A stretch of DNA of 64,000 bases. Source: Pseudomonadota bacterium (GTDB taxonomy: Bacteria > Myxococcota_A > Polyangia > Polyangiales > Polyangiaceae). This document shows, piece by piece, positions 40,785 through 49,218 of the stretch. Position numbers and translations under genes: made by a program. Within the stretch, counting starts at the first letter, position 1, and every line of letters begins with the position of its first letter. The stretch lies in NCBI GenBank assembly GCA_023418705.1, contig JAEZYZ010000062.1, forward strand, positions 28,979 to 92,978, in the 5' to 3' direction. The notes under the pieces were generated by a model. That model ran no database searches. It was not told where the DNA came from and worked only from the letters and a program-made list of their open reading frames with translations.

Positions 40785-40963
40785 TGATACCCTAGAAGGG
40801 CGCCCATGATACAGTCAAATGCGCTGACAACGGTCGTGATGCCGGCTGCCGCAGCGTTTCCGATGGGCGAACGCCCTACAGCGGGCCACCTACGCGCACT
40901 GGCCATCACCATGGGGTCGCACGGTGGACAAGCCCGCACTGGTCGAGCGCTCCACTCGGGTGA
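40785..40963. other. Intergenic, nothing recognised
   Basis: About 180 bases between the STAS-like gene start and repeat copy C. It should hold the STAS-like gene's promoter; no gene or repeat is evident. Confidence 0.3.
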
Positions 40964-41130
40964 CTAGAGCGACAAACGGATTGCAGCGCAAACCGTTTGT
41001 CGCGAAAGGAGACCATCCAGCGCACCGGGCCGTGAGCGCGCAGCGGGAATCTCGATGCGTCGGGGCCCTCACCCAAGAGGGGTCGCCGATTCACCGGAAT
41101 TTCGGTCTGGCAGACGGAGCGGCGCTCTAC
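40964..41130 (+). repeat. CTAG-bounded palindromic repeat element, full copy C
   Basis: ~167 bases similar to copy A over the full length: palindromic end (GCGACAAACGGATTGC ... GCAAACCGTTTGTCGC), then GGGCCGTGAGC, TCGGGGCCCTCACC and a terminal GGCGCTCTAC. It is more diverged than copies A and B, and its inner hairpin is no longer perfect. Its right end supplies the TAG stop codon (41127-41129, minus strand) of the haem-oxygenase-fold gene. Confidence 0.75.
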
Positions 41131-41879
41131 TCGGCAGGCGGCGCCGCGGCTGCAGGACCCGCGACCTTGCCGGGTCGGTCAGCCGGGAACCCTTTCTTCG
41201 AGACCGCTAGCTCGAAGGTTTCGTCGACGAAGCCCTGGAAGCGGGCGAAAACGTCGTCGACGATCGCGCAGAGCCGCTGGCACTTCGCATCGTCGAGCGC
41301 CACTCGCAGCAGGGAGCTGTGAACGTCGTCCTGTTCGACGGTGTGCTGCCGCTCCGTGTCGAGGTGATGCCCACCGAAGTAGATGAGCGAGCGTCCGTTG
41401 TCCAGCTTGACCTTGTTCCCGGTGGGAACCGACGCCTCGAGTCCAACGCGGCCGGTTGCTTCGATCGCCTGGATCATGACGAGCTTTTCCAGCGAGTCCA
41501 TCCCGGCGGTCATCTTGCAGATCTCGTAGGCCAGGCGGCGCGTGTTGATCGTCGAGTCGCCCCAGATGAAGCGGAGGGTATCGGTGAGCCGGAGCGACGG
41601 ATCCAGGTCGAGCTCGGTGAGGTCCTTCAAGTACCACTTCCAGTGGCTGCCCTCCTCCGAGAGGTGTGTGTTCGCCAGCACCTCATACTCGTCCTTAGGT
41701 TCATCGGTCGTCAGGAAGAAGTGATACAGGTCGGCGAACGTCATCACGAAGTGCGCGATGTGCGGGATGAACTGGAGCCGATCGCGAGGGGACAAGCTCT
41801 CGTCTTTCAGGTAGACGAAGAGCGGTCGCTGGGTAAACTCTCGGGATTTGTCCTGAATGTGATCGAAGACACGTTTCAT
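41127..41879 (-). CDS. Haem-oxygenase/TenA-fold protein (possible diiron oxidase)
   Basis: 250 residues from the ATG at 41879 (GAGGAG six bases upstream). All-helical sequence: PHIAHFVMTFADLYHFFLTTDEP, NTHLSEEGSHWKWYLKDLTELD, LRFIWGDSTINTRRLAYEICKMTAGMDSLEKLVMIQAIEATGRVGLEA, YFGGHHLDTERQHTVEQDD. The pattern, with EExxH-like groups, fits the iron-containing/haem-oxygenase-like superfamily, which includes natural-product diiron oxidases; metal binding is inferred. The gene starts 19 bases after the prenyltransferase stop, so the two are almost surely cotranscribed. Its last codons run into repeat copy C, so its C-terminal tail (GPAAAAPPAE) may be altered. Confidence 0.7.
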   Translation of the reverse strand: MKRVFDHIQDKSREFTQRPLFVYLKDESLSPRDRLQFIPHIAHFVMTFADLYHFFLTTDEPKDEYEVLANTHLSEEGSHWKWYLKDLTELDLDPSLRLTDTLRFIWGDSTINTRRLAYEICKMTAGMDSLEKLVMIQAIEATGRVGLEASVPTGNKVKLDNGRSLIYFGGHHLDTERQHTVEQDDVHSSLLRVALDDAKCQRLCAIVDDVFARFQGFVDETFELAVSKKGFPADRPGKVAGPAAAAPPAE

Positions 41880-41898
41880 CTGGATCTCCTCTTGCGGG

Positions 41899-43002
41899 TC
41901 AGGGACCTCGACGGCGGTACTTGCCCGACGCTGGTCGGCTTGGAGGGCTTGTTTCAGCACTGGTGTCGTAGAGCTGTGGGGCCAAATAGACGGTGAGGCG
42001 CGTCCCGACCCCCTTCGCACGAACCGAGCCATACGTGATGAGGCCGCGGTCTTGCGACAGGCTGCGGGTGCTGATCGCCGCGACCGCTCGCCTCAGACGC
42101 TCCGCGTTCATGTCGTCGAGCAGGCCGGAGATGCGCTGGAGCGCCTCGTCGTCGCTTCGGACGTGGCACCGGATCGGAACGTGAACCGTGAGCTCTGGCG
42201 CCTTCGAGCCCTTGCGAAACGAGAAGCAGCTCAGGATTGGACGTGAAGCGGCCGCACGGCGCGGCCCCATCAGGTGATCGGCCGAGGCGAGAGCCTGTTC
42301 GAGCGAGCGCGTCGACGACGCAGGCGCGATCGCTCGAAGGTGGTCGATATCGTCCTGCCCAGGAACGTAGAGCTTGACCCGCGCCGACTCCGTGGTTTCC
42401 AGATCGAGCGCGAAATAGCTCGTGGAGTCCTTTATGAAAGGATGCGCCCCCTCGATGCCCAGGCGGCGCATGGCCTCGTGCAGCAGCTCCGGAGCGCGCT
42501 CTCGACCGTGCACTTGGGGGTTCAAATACACTTTGAACAAGGGCTTCGGATCGCGCAGCACGGCAGCGACCCAGAATAGGAATCGAACCGGCTCGTTGGA
42601 CTTCGGTGCGAAGAGATCTCGAACGGCGTCGAAGCGATCGACGTCCACCCCACGATGATTGCGGAGACGCTGAATGAGACGAAGCCCGGCTTCCCAGCTC
42701 GACGTCGGGGTAATGGGCATGATCTGCGGCTCCAAGAGCATTCGTAGCTCTGGGCGGCCGTCATCGAAGGCGATCGAGAACTCGAAGGGGCTGCCGTCGT
42801 CGCAGATGTCGTTCGCCCACATGGGTTCTCCGCCGGTTGGCCAGAGGCCCCACGGATCACTCAGCAGGTCGAAGACGTCCTGCGCCTGGATCAGCGTGGT
42901 GTCGCTGTGGTCGATAGCTTCGCAGAGGGCGGTGAGACGTAGCAGCGCGGCGTCCCGCAATGGCGCGGAGCCGGAGCGTTTTGTCGAGGGAGGCGACGTC
43001 AT
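41899..43002 (-). CDS. Aromatic prenyltransferase of the DMATS (ABBA) family
   Basis: 367 residues, ATG at 43002 with GAGGTG five bases upstream. The sequence has the bacterial DMATS/indole prenyltransferase outline: FDLLSDPWGLWP, FEFSIAFDDGRPELRMLLEPQ (acidic catalytic region), RFLFWVAAVLRDPKPLFKVYLNPQVHGR (Lys/Tyr diphosphate contacts), ESARVKLYVPG, and GLITYGSVRAKGVGTRLTVYLAPQLY near the end. Such enzymes transfer dimethylallyl or longer prenyl groups to indoles, tyrosine or other aromatics in the cytoplasm. No tryptophan-modifying or peptide synthetase gene is adjacent, so the acceptor is unknown. It lies between the flavoenzyme gene and the HO-fold gene on the same strand. Confidence 0.85.
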   Translation of the reverse strand: MTSPPSTKRSGSAPLRDAALLRLTALCEAIDHSDTTLIQAQDVFDLLSDPWGLWPTGGEPMWANDICDDGSPFEFSIAFDDGRPELRMLLEPQIMPITPTSSWEAGLRLIQRLRNHRGVDVDRFDAVRDLFAPKSNEPVRFLFWVAAVLRDPKPLFKVYLNPQVHGRERAPELLHEAMRRLGIEGAHPFIKDSTSYFALDLETTESARVKLYVPGQDDIDHLRAIAPASSTRSLEQALASADHLMGPRRAAASRPILSCFSFRKGSKAPELTVHVPIRCHVRSDDEALQRISGLLDDMNAERLRRAVAAISTRSLSQDRGLITYGSVRAKGVGTRLTVYLAPQLYDTSAETSPPSRPASGKYRRRGP

Positions 43003-43119
43003 GAAAGCACCTCGGGTGACATACCTTGTGCGATGCCTGGTTTAGGAGCGCCCGATCGCGCCTTGCGCCTCAACGGCCGCACTCGAGGATTCTTAAGACG
43101 CAAAAGTACGAGGCCGCCT

Positions 43120-43139
43120 CATTGGCCCAGGGGCCAATG
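43120..43139. promoter_or_regulatory. Perfect palindrome upstream of the prenyltransferase gene
   Basis: CATTGGCCC-AG-GGGCCAATG, nine base pairs with a two-base centre, in the 226-base gap between the flavoenzyme stop and the prenyltransferase start. It may be an operator for a dimeric repressor or part of a terminator; no U-tract follows. Confidence 0.5.
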
Positions 43140-43228
43140 CTGCAGTCCGTACCACGCCGTGCTGCCACCGCTCATGGCCGGCGCGGTGCACGCCGGGACC
43201 GGGCGCGGCGACGCGCGTGACGACCGCT

Positions 43229-44680
43229 CTAAAAGATGTCCGGACCAGGCGTCAGGATGCAGGCGGGATCGTAGCGACGCTTCTGTCGAACGAACCAGGG
43301 GAACGTCTCGCCGTAGTGGCGGATCCAGTCGACCTTCGAGAACGGCGTCGAGCCGATCGGGTACCGGTAACCGCCCACGCTCCGCGCCTTTTCGTACAGA
43401 CGACGGTTGCGCTTGAGCATGCGGGCCTCGAAGGCTGGATCGGGACCGGGGGCCGGTGCGGAGGTGAGGATGTCGAACAGGAAGACCCATTCACCTCGGG
43501 GAACTCGGAACAGCGGACGGGCGTGTCCGTGCCGCTTGAAGGCAAACAAAAGGAGGAACCCCGTCATGCCGACGTCATCTGGCTGCAAAGAAGGTATCAC
43601 CTCGCCGACATACCGTTCGACCGCCTTCTCCGGCAGAAAGACATCGAACCAGGGGTGCCTAACATTGTCCCACAGCCCGATACTTCTAAAGAAATCGATC
43701 GCAACGTCGACGGTGAGGGCATACTGGAGGAACGGTTGATCTTGGATGCTCAACAATGAAGCATCGAAGTTGAGACCGCGCAGCAGGTGGTTGTCGTGGG
43801 GTGTCGCGCCTGGGCCGTGAAACTTGACGGCGTTGAGCTGATAAAGCCACCCACCTGCCCCATCTGGAAACCAGAGGGTAAACAGGTCGTCGAACTCGCC
43901 GCGTGCGAGCAGCTTGCGCAGATCGCGGAAGAACGTGGCGTTGTCGACGTAGTGCAGCAGGTAGGTGCGCGCCTGCTCCGGCGCTGGCACCAGGTCGACC
44001 TCGGCGCGGGTGATGATCCCGCATTGACCGAGACCCGCGAGCGCCGCTTCGAAGAGATCGCGGTGGCGATGCACGGAGCACTCGACCAGGTCCCCTTTTC
44101 CGGTGACGACCTCCAGGCGGCGCACGTGATCGACCTGGACTCCGCGCCGGTTGCCCGATGAGACTCCGCCGACGGACAGCGTGCCGCCGATGGAGAGACC
44201 GAGATAGCCAGTTAGTACTGGCGGCATGAGGCCGTGCTGCAGCGTCTCTTCGAGCAGGCTATTCCAGCGCAGGCCAGCATCGACCTCGGCGGAGCGGTGG
44301 CCGATCTTGTGGATCTGGCCGAGGGGGGCCATCTCGATCATGAGCCCGCCGCGCACCAGCGACTGGCCGTACGTCGTGTGACCCTGACCGCGGGCGGAGA
44401 CCTTGATGCGAAACTTCTTGGCGAAGCGCACCATCTTGACGATGTCTTCGACCGAGCCGGGGCGCAGCAGGGCGAGCGGGGTCTCATGAACGGTGTTGCC
44501 CACGTCGCTCGAGTAGGCGGCGAGCACGGCCGGGTCGAAGATGAGCTCCCCGTCCAGCCGGGGGACGGAGGAGTGGCCGTGGGCAGCCGCGGCTTCGGAG
44601 ACCCAGCGCCCCGTCACCGGATTGAAACCAACCACCGTGGCGGCCGCAAGGCCGGAGATCACTTGCCGTCGACTGATCAT
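43229..44680 (-). CDS. Tat-exported FAD-linked oxidase, cytokinin-dehydrogenase-like
   Basis: 483 residues; ATG at 44680 with GGGAG eight bases upstream. The N-terminus MISRRQVISGLAAATVVGF is a twin-arginine signal. The PCMH-type FAD domain follows: VRFAKKFRIKVSARGQGHTTYGQS with the flavin-linking His of GQGHT, TGYLGLSIGGTLSVGGVSSGNRRGVQVDHV, and ALAGLGQCGIITRAEVDLVPAP. The C-terminal half ends in IRHYGETFPWFVRQKRRYDPACILTPGPDIF, as in cytokinin dehydrogenases, which oxidise N-prenylated adenine. The second Cys of bicovalent BBE enzymes is not evident. With a prenyltransferase downstream, an oxidative step on a prenylated aromatic is a reasonable inference. Confidence 0.85.
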   Translation of the reverse strand: MISRRQVISGLAAATVVGFNPVTGRWVSEAAAAHGHSSVPRLDGELIFDPAVLAAYSSDVGNTVHETPLALLRPGSVEDIVKMVRFAKKFRIKVSARGQGHTTYGQSLVRGGLMIEMAPLGQIHKIGHRSAEVDAGLRWNSLLEETLQHGLMPPVLTGYLGLSIGGTLSVGGVSSGNRRGVQVDHVRRLEVVTGKGDLVECSVHRHRDLFEAALAGLGQCGIITRAEVDLVPAPEQARTYLLHYVDNATFFRDLRKLLARGEFDDLFTLWFPDGAGGWLYQLNAVKFHGPGATPHDNHLLRGLNFDASLLSIQDQPFLQYALTVDVAIDFFRSIGLWDNVRHPWFDVFLPEKAVERYVGEVIPSLQPDDVGMTGFLLLFAFKRHGHARPLFRVPRGEWVFLFDILTSAPAPGPDPAFEARMLKRNRRLYEKARSVGGYRYPIGSTPFSKVDWIRHYGETFPWFVRQKRRYDPACILTPGPDIF

Positions 44681-44782
44681 AGTTAGCGCTCCCGTGTGAC
44701 TTGCTCGAACAATCCCCAGCCCAACCGGGGATTATCCAGGAAGGAAGCGCGCCCGTCAATCCGGCGCATCACAGATTGTTCG

Positions 44783-45850
44783 TCAGGCCGCGTCCGCGAG
44801 CGACGGCAACGCGAGCATGCCGCGGAAGTATGACATTGGGAGATGGTATTCCATCGAGATGCGGCGCAGGTCGAGCGGATCGTAGCCGCCCCGCACCCGC
44901 GTGAGGCCGCTACAGTTCGAGAAGCCGAGCTCGTAGCCGGCGTCGGCGACGGCATCGCGGATGTGGGGGAACTGGGTGATGGGGCGACCTACCGGGTAGG
45001 ACACGCTGCTCACCCTCTCGTTCAACTGGTCTTCGAGATCCTCGCGGGCGCCGCCGAGCTCCGACGCGAGATCCGAGGCGTCGATGGTTTGGAGGATGCG
45101 GTGCGTGCGGGTGTGAGAATGGATCTCCATGCCGGCGTGGCGCAGGGCGCGGACCTGGTCCCAGCTCATCACGAGCTGGTCGGCGAAGTGCCGCTCGATG
45201 TCCGGGTCCCAGGGAGCGCCGGACGCGGCGGTCAGCTCTTCGACGAAACGTTCCAGGTCTAGGCTGTGAAACGACTTCACCAGATTCAGAAGGTAGCGCA
45301 GCGTCCGCTCTGGCTCGCGTGCGATGTCGAGCGTGATCGTGAATGGATACCGTAGCTCGACGTGCTCGTGCCGCGCGTTGCGGACCGCGTAGCTGATGCG
45401 GTCCCACCAAAACAGCTTGCGGCGGGTGACGTAGCTGGTCGCGATGAAGAAGGTGGCCTTCACGCCGTGTTTCTGCAACACGGGCAGGGCCACGTCGTGG
45501 CACGTTCGGTAGCCGTCGTCGAAGGTGACGATCGCTGGGTTCTCTGGCAGCCGGCCGCCGTTTCTATGCTCGAGCAGCTCCTCGATGCCGATCACGGTGA
45601 AGTACTGCTTCAGCGTTCGGATCTGGAGGTCGAAGTCGGCGGGCGACGCATCGATGACGCCAGGGTCGAAGGGCTGCCCCTCGGGGTCGTCGGCGATGCG
45701 GTGGTAGGTCAGCACCGTAAGCCAAGGGGAGCGCGATTTTGAGCGTGCTCGGAGGATGGGTTCCAGCGCGCCGGTGACGTCAAGCAGGTGGCAAAGATCT
45801 CGTCGGGACACGCGGCTCGAACCAGCAATGCACGTGCCGCTCACGAACAC
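44783..45850 (-). CDS. Polysaccharide deacetylase (NodB domain)
   Basis: NodB-type carbohydrate esterase, ~355 residues. Motifs: LTVLTYHRIADD, the metal-binding TFDDGYRTCHDVALPVLQKHGVKATFFIATSYV, HSHTRTHRILQTID (His ligands), and SYPVGRPITQF. A long middle insertion (RKLFWWDRISYAVRNARHEHVEL...) matches deacetylases near EPS genes. The start is uncertain: the frame stays open to 46165, but family-like sequence begins near 45810, so a GTG around 45811-45850 is likely; I list 45850. It lies 102 bases upstream of the flavoenzyme gene on the same strand and diverges from glmS. Confidence 0.85.
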   Translation of the reverse strand: MFVSGTCIAGSSRVSRRDLCHLLDVTGALEPILRARSKSRSPWLTVLTYHRIADDPEGQPFDPGVIDASPADFDLQIRTLKQYFTVIGIEELLEHRNGGRLPENPAIVTFDDGYRTCHDVALPVLQKHGVKATFFIATSYVTRRKLFWWDRISYAVRNARHEHVELRYPFTITLDIAREPERTLRYLLNLVKSFHSLDLERFVEELTAASGAPWDPDIERHFADQLVMSWDQVRALRHAGMEIHSHTRTHRILQTIDASDLASELGGAREDLEDQLNERVSSVSYPVGRPITQFPHIRDAVADAGYELGFSNCSGLTRVRGGYDPLDLRRISMEYHLPMSYFRGMLALPSLADAA

Positions 45851-46142
45851 GCCGGGGACCTGCTCGGGAATCCAGGGGACCGCGGCCAACCCCACCAAAA
45901 ACGGGGCCGCAGCGGATGCAAGCTTTGCGGCTCCGTGCAACCGCTGCGAACGCCTGGGGCGCCGTGCGTGCCACGCCGCCACATCGCGTCGGCGCGGTGG
46001 CGTGTCTCGCAACGGCCCGCTCGGGCGCGGTCCGGAAAAAAACCCGATCCATCCGGCCCGGGGGTGTCGACGGCGCGTTGGCATGTGCGTTGCTGAATCG
46101 CTTGCGCATCGTCGTCGGTCCTCACGGACGGGAGATTTGCTT

Positions 46143-47978
46143 ATGTGCGGAATCGTTGGATACATCGGAGAAAAGCCGGCGTCGCCGGTGCTGTTGGAGT
46201 GCCTGCGCCGGCTGGAGTATCGCGGCTACGACAGCGCCGGGATCGCGCTGGTGCCCTCGGACGGTCCTGTGCGCATCACACGGGCCTCGGGCAAGCTGAA
46301 CAACCTGGCCCAGAAGCTCGACACGAGCGACCAGACGCCCCTCGGTATCGGCCACACGCGCTGGGCGACGCACGGACGACCGACGGAGCAGAACGCGCAC
46401 CCGCACCGCAGCCAGGACGGCAAGGTGGTGGCGGTGCACAACGGCATCTTCGAAAACTTCCTGGAGCTCCGGGCGGAGCTGCAAAATAGCGGCTGGACGC
46501 CGAGCAGCGAGACGGACACAGAGTGCTTCCCCGCGCTGGTCTCGCTTTTGATGAGACAGGGGCTCGACTTCGCGCGGGCGTTTCGCGACGCCGTTCGGCG
46601 CCTGCGCGGCATCTACGCCATCGCTTGCGTGCACGCGGACGATCCGGGGCGTGTGCTGGTCGCACGCTCGGGGCCGCCGCTCGTCGTCGGCGTCGGACAC
46701 GGGGAGACGTTCATCGCCTCCGACGTCACCGCGTTGCTCAGCCACACCCGCGACTTCGTGTTCCTGGAGGACGGCGACCTCGCGGAGGTTCGCCGGGATC
46801 GCGTCCGGGTCTTCGACCTCGACGGCAACGCGCTGGACCGCACGGCCCAGCGGGTGAACTGGAAGGCGGGGGACGCCGAGCTCGGCACGCACAAGCACTA
46901 CATGCAGAAGGAGATCTTCGAGCAGCCGCAGGCGCTGGCCAATACCCTGCTCGATCGCCTCCCGGGCGACCCGAACGATCCGATCGAGCTCGACCTGCCG
47001 TTCGCCGCCGAACAGCTCGCCGCGATCGATCGCGTCGTCATCCTGGCGTGCGGCACGTCGCTGCACGCAGGTTTGGTCGGCAAGTTCTTGATCGAGCAGA
47101 TCGCCGGGATCTCAGTCGACGTGGACTACGCCTCGGAGTACCGCTACCGCTCGCCGGTGGTGCGCCCGAACACGCTGGCCATCGCCATCACCCAGAGCGG
47201 CGAGACGGCCGACACCCTGGCGGCCATGAAGGAAGCGGCGGCCCGTGGCGCCAAGACGCTCGCTATTTGCAACGTCCAAGGCTCGCAGGCGACCCGGCAG
47301 GCCGACGCGACGCTGCTGACGCACGCGGGGCCGGAGATCGGCGTCGCGTCGACCAAGGCGTTCACCACCCAGCTCGCGGTTCTGACGCTCGTCGCGCTGC
47401 ACCTCGGGGAGGTCAAGGGCACGCTCTCGCGGGAGCTGAAGGCGGAGCTCGTGCTCGGCCTGCGAGAGCTGCCGAGCCAGCTCGAGCGCCTGCGCTGCCT
47501 CGAGCCGCAGATCCAAGGCCTGGCGCAGCGCTATCACGGCGCGACCAGCGCGCTCTATCTCGGTCGCGGGCCGATGTATCCGATCGCACTCGAGGGCGCC
47601 CTCAAGATCAAGGAGATCTCGTACATCCACGCCGAAGGGTACCCGGCGGGCGAGATGAAACACGGCCCCATCGCGCTCATCGACGCCTCGCTGCCGGTGA
47701 TCGCCCTGATGCCGGACGACCTCCACCATGATCGCACGTTGAGCAACTTGCAAGAAGCGGCCGCGCGCGATGGGCAGATCATCGGCTTCGTTCGCGAGGG
47801 CGATCCGGGGCTGAAGGACATCGCCGCGCACCTGGTGGAGCTGCCGGCGGTGAGCCAATACCTGGCGCCGATCTTGTACGTCGTGCCGCTGCAGCTCTTC
47901 GCCTACTACGTCGCGGCCCTGCGGGGGTGCGACGTCGATCAGCCGCGCAACCTGGCCAAATCCGTCACGGTGGAGTGA
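46143..47978 (+). CDS. glmS: Glutamine-fructose-6-phosphate aminotransferase (isomerizing)
   Basis: 611 residues from the ATG at 46143, chosen because Met-Cys2 (MCGIVGYIGE) exposes the N-terminal nucleophile of the glutaminase domain; GGAG lies eight bases upstream. Glutaminase motifs: RRLEYRGYDSAGIA, GIGHTRWATHGRPTEQNAHPH, AVHNGIFENF. The two SIS domains follow (ACGTSLHAGL, ITQSGETADTLAAMKEA; LGRGPMYPIALEGALKIKEISYIHAEGYPAGEMKHGPIALI), ending DQPRNLAKSVTVE. It makes glucosamine-6-phosphate for cell wall and aminosugar EPS precursors. Six bases separate it from the ATP-grasp gene. Confidence 0.97.
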   Translation: MCGIVGYIGEKPASPVLLECLRRLEYRGYDSAGIALVPSDGPVRITRASGKLNNLAQKLDTSDQTPLGIGHTRWATHGRPTEQNAHPHRSQDGKVVAVHNGIFENFLELRAELQNSGWTPSSETDTECFPALVSLLMRQGLDFARAFRDAVRRLRGIYAIACVHADDPGRVLVARSGPPLVVGVGHGETFIASDVTALLSHTRDFVFLEDGDLAEVRRDRVRVFDLDGNALDRTAQRVNWKAGDAELGTHKHYMQKEIFEQPQALANTLLDRLPGDPNDPIELDLPFAAEQLAAIDRVVILACGTSLHAGLVGKFLIEQIAGISVDVDYASEYRYRSPVVRPNTLAIAITQSGETADTLAAMKEAAARGAKTLAICNVQGSQATRQADATLLTHAGPEIGVASTKAFTTQLAVLTLVALHLGEVKGTLSRELKAELVLGLRELPSQLERLRCLEPQIQGLAQRYHGATSALYLGRGPMYPIALEGALKIKEISYIHAEGYPAGEMKHGPIALIDASLPVIALMPDDLHHDRTLSNLQEAAARDGQIIGFVREGDPGLKDIAAHLVELPAVSQYLAPILYVVPLQLFAYYVAALRGCDVDQPRNLAKSVTVE

Positions 47979-47984
47979 ACGAAC

Positions 47985-49214
47985 ATGGAACACAACGGTC
48001 ATTCTTCGATGGGCGGCGACCGCCGGGGGGGCAAGACGCCCGCGGTGCTGCTCGGCGATCTCAACATGCTCCGCTGTTTCGCCGGCACCGACGTGCCGGT
48101 GGAGGTGGCGGCGTCCGATCCCGAGGAGGTCACGCTCAAGTCGCGGCACTGCGCCAAGAGCCGCATCATCGCCCCGTTCGCGGAGGTCGATCGCGTGCTC
48201 GACGATCTCGAGCGGATCGGTCGCGACTACCCGGACAAGCCGGTGCTCTACTACGGCAATGACGCGCAGCTGCTCGTCATCTCGCGCCACCGGCAGCGGC
48301 TCGGGCGCTGGTTTCGCTTTCAGATGCCGGCTCCGGACCTGATCGAGGCGCTGGTCGACAAGAGCCAGTTTGCCGAGCTGGCTCCGCGCGCCGGCATCCC
48401 GGTGCCCGCCACCGCGAACTCGCGGGAGGCGACCAGCGCCGACCAGATCCTCGAGCGGGTGCCGCTGCCCTGCGTGATCAAGCCGAACTGCCACATCGGC
48501 TGGTACGCCATGCGGCGCGCGGGCGGTCCCCAGAAGGCGCTGCGCGCGGACACCCCCGAGGAGTTTCGCAGGCTGTACGAAGAAGTGCTGGGGCACACGA
48601 ACGACTTCGTCGTCCAACAGTTCATCCCGGGCGGCGAGGATCTCATCTATAGCTTCCACGCCTACATCGACGCGAAGGGGCGCTCGTTGGGCCACTACGT
48701 TGGCAAGAAGATCCGGACCTACCCCATGCAGGCCGGCGTCAGCACCTACCTCGAGCTCATCGAAGACCCGCGTGTCGTCGCGCTCGGCCTCGACATCGTG
48801 GACAGGCTCGGCTTCTCGGGCCCGGTCAAGATCGACATGAAGCGCGATCCGCGTGACGATCGGTTCTACGTGCTGGAGCTGAACCCGCGCTATAACCTGT
48901 GGCACTATTTGGGCGCGCGCTCCGGCATCAACCTGCCGCTCGCCGCCCACGCCGACTTGAGCGGGCAGCCCGTCGAGCCCCAAACCGGCTACCGCACCGG
49001 CGTGCGCTGGCTGTCGTTCGGCAATGACTTCCGCTCGTTCATCCGCGACTACCGCCCCAACGGCGGCGTCTCGATCGGCGACTACCTCGGATCGCTCCGC
49101 AGCGAAAAGGTCTACGACGTGTTCGCTTGGGACGACCCGGTGCCGTGGGCGGCCTCGGTGCTCCAGTACGGCAAGGCGCTCGGCAGTCGGCTGCTCGGGT
49201 CGGCGGGTCGCTGA
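47985..49214 (+). CDS. ATP-grasp superfamily ligase
   Basis: 409 residues. N-terminal domain AVLLGDLNMLRCFAGTDVPVEVAA, lid/core region LVDKSQFAELAPRAGIPVPAT, LPCVIKPNCHIGWYAMRRAGG (ATP-binding Lys), FVVQQFIPGGEDLIYSFHAYID, and GFSGPVKIDMKRDPRDDRFYVLELNPRYNLWHYLGARSGINLP with the metal-binding E-x-N. Carboxylate-amine or carboxylate-thiol ligase type; substrate unknown. It is the middle gene of a glmS operon and could act on an aminosugar or peptide tied to cell-envelope synthesis. Confidence 0.85.
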   Translation: MEHNGHSSMGGDRRGGKTPAVLLGDLNMLRCFAGTDVPVEVAASDPEEVTLKSRHCAKSRIIAPFAEVDRVLDDLERIGRDYPDKPVLYYGNDAQLLVISRHRQRLGRWFRFQMPAPDLIEALVDKSQFAELAPRAGIPVPATANSREATSADQILERVPLPCVIKPNCHIGWYAMRRAGGPQKALRADTPEEFRRLYEEVLGHTNDFVVQQFIPGGEDLIYSFHAYIDAKGRSLGHYVGKKIRTYPMQAGVSTYLELIEDPRVVALGLDIVDRLGFSGPVKIDMKRDPRDDRFYVLELNPRYNLWHYLGARSGINLPLAAHADLSGQPVEPQTGYRTGVRWLSFGNDFRSFIRDYRPNGGVSIGDYLGSLRSEKVYDVFAWDDPVPWAASVLQYGKALGSRLLGSAGR

Positions 49215-49218
49215 GCCC

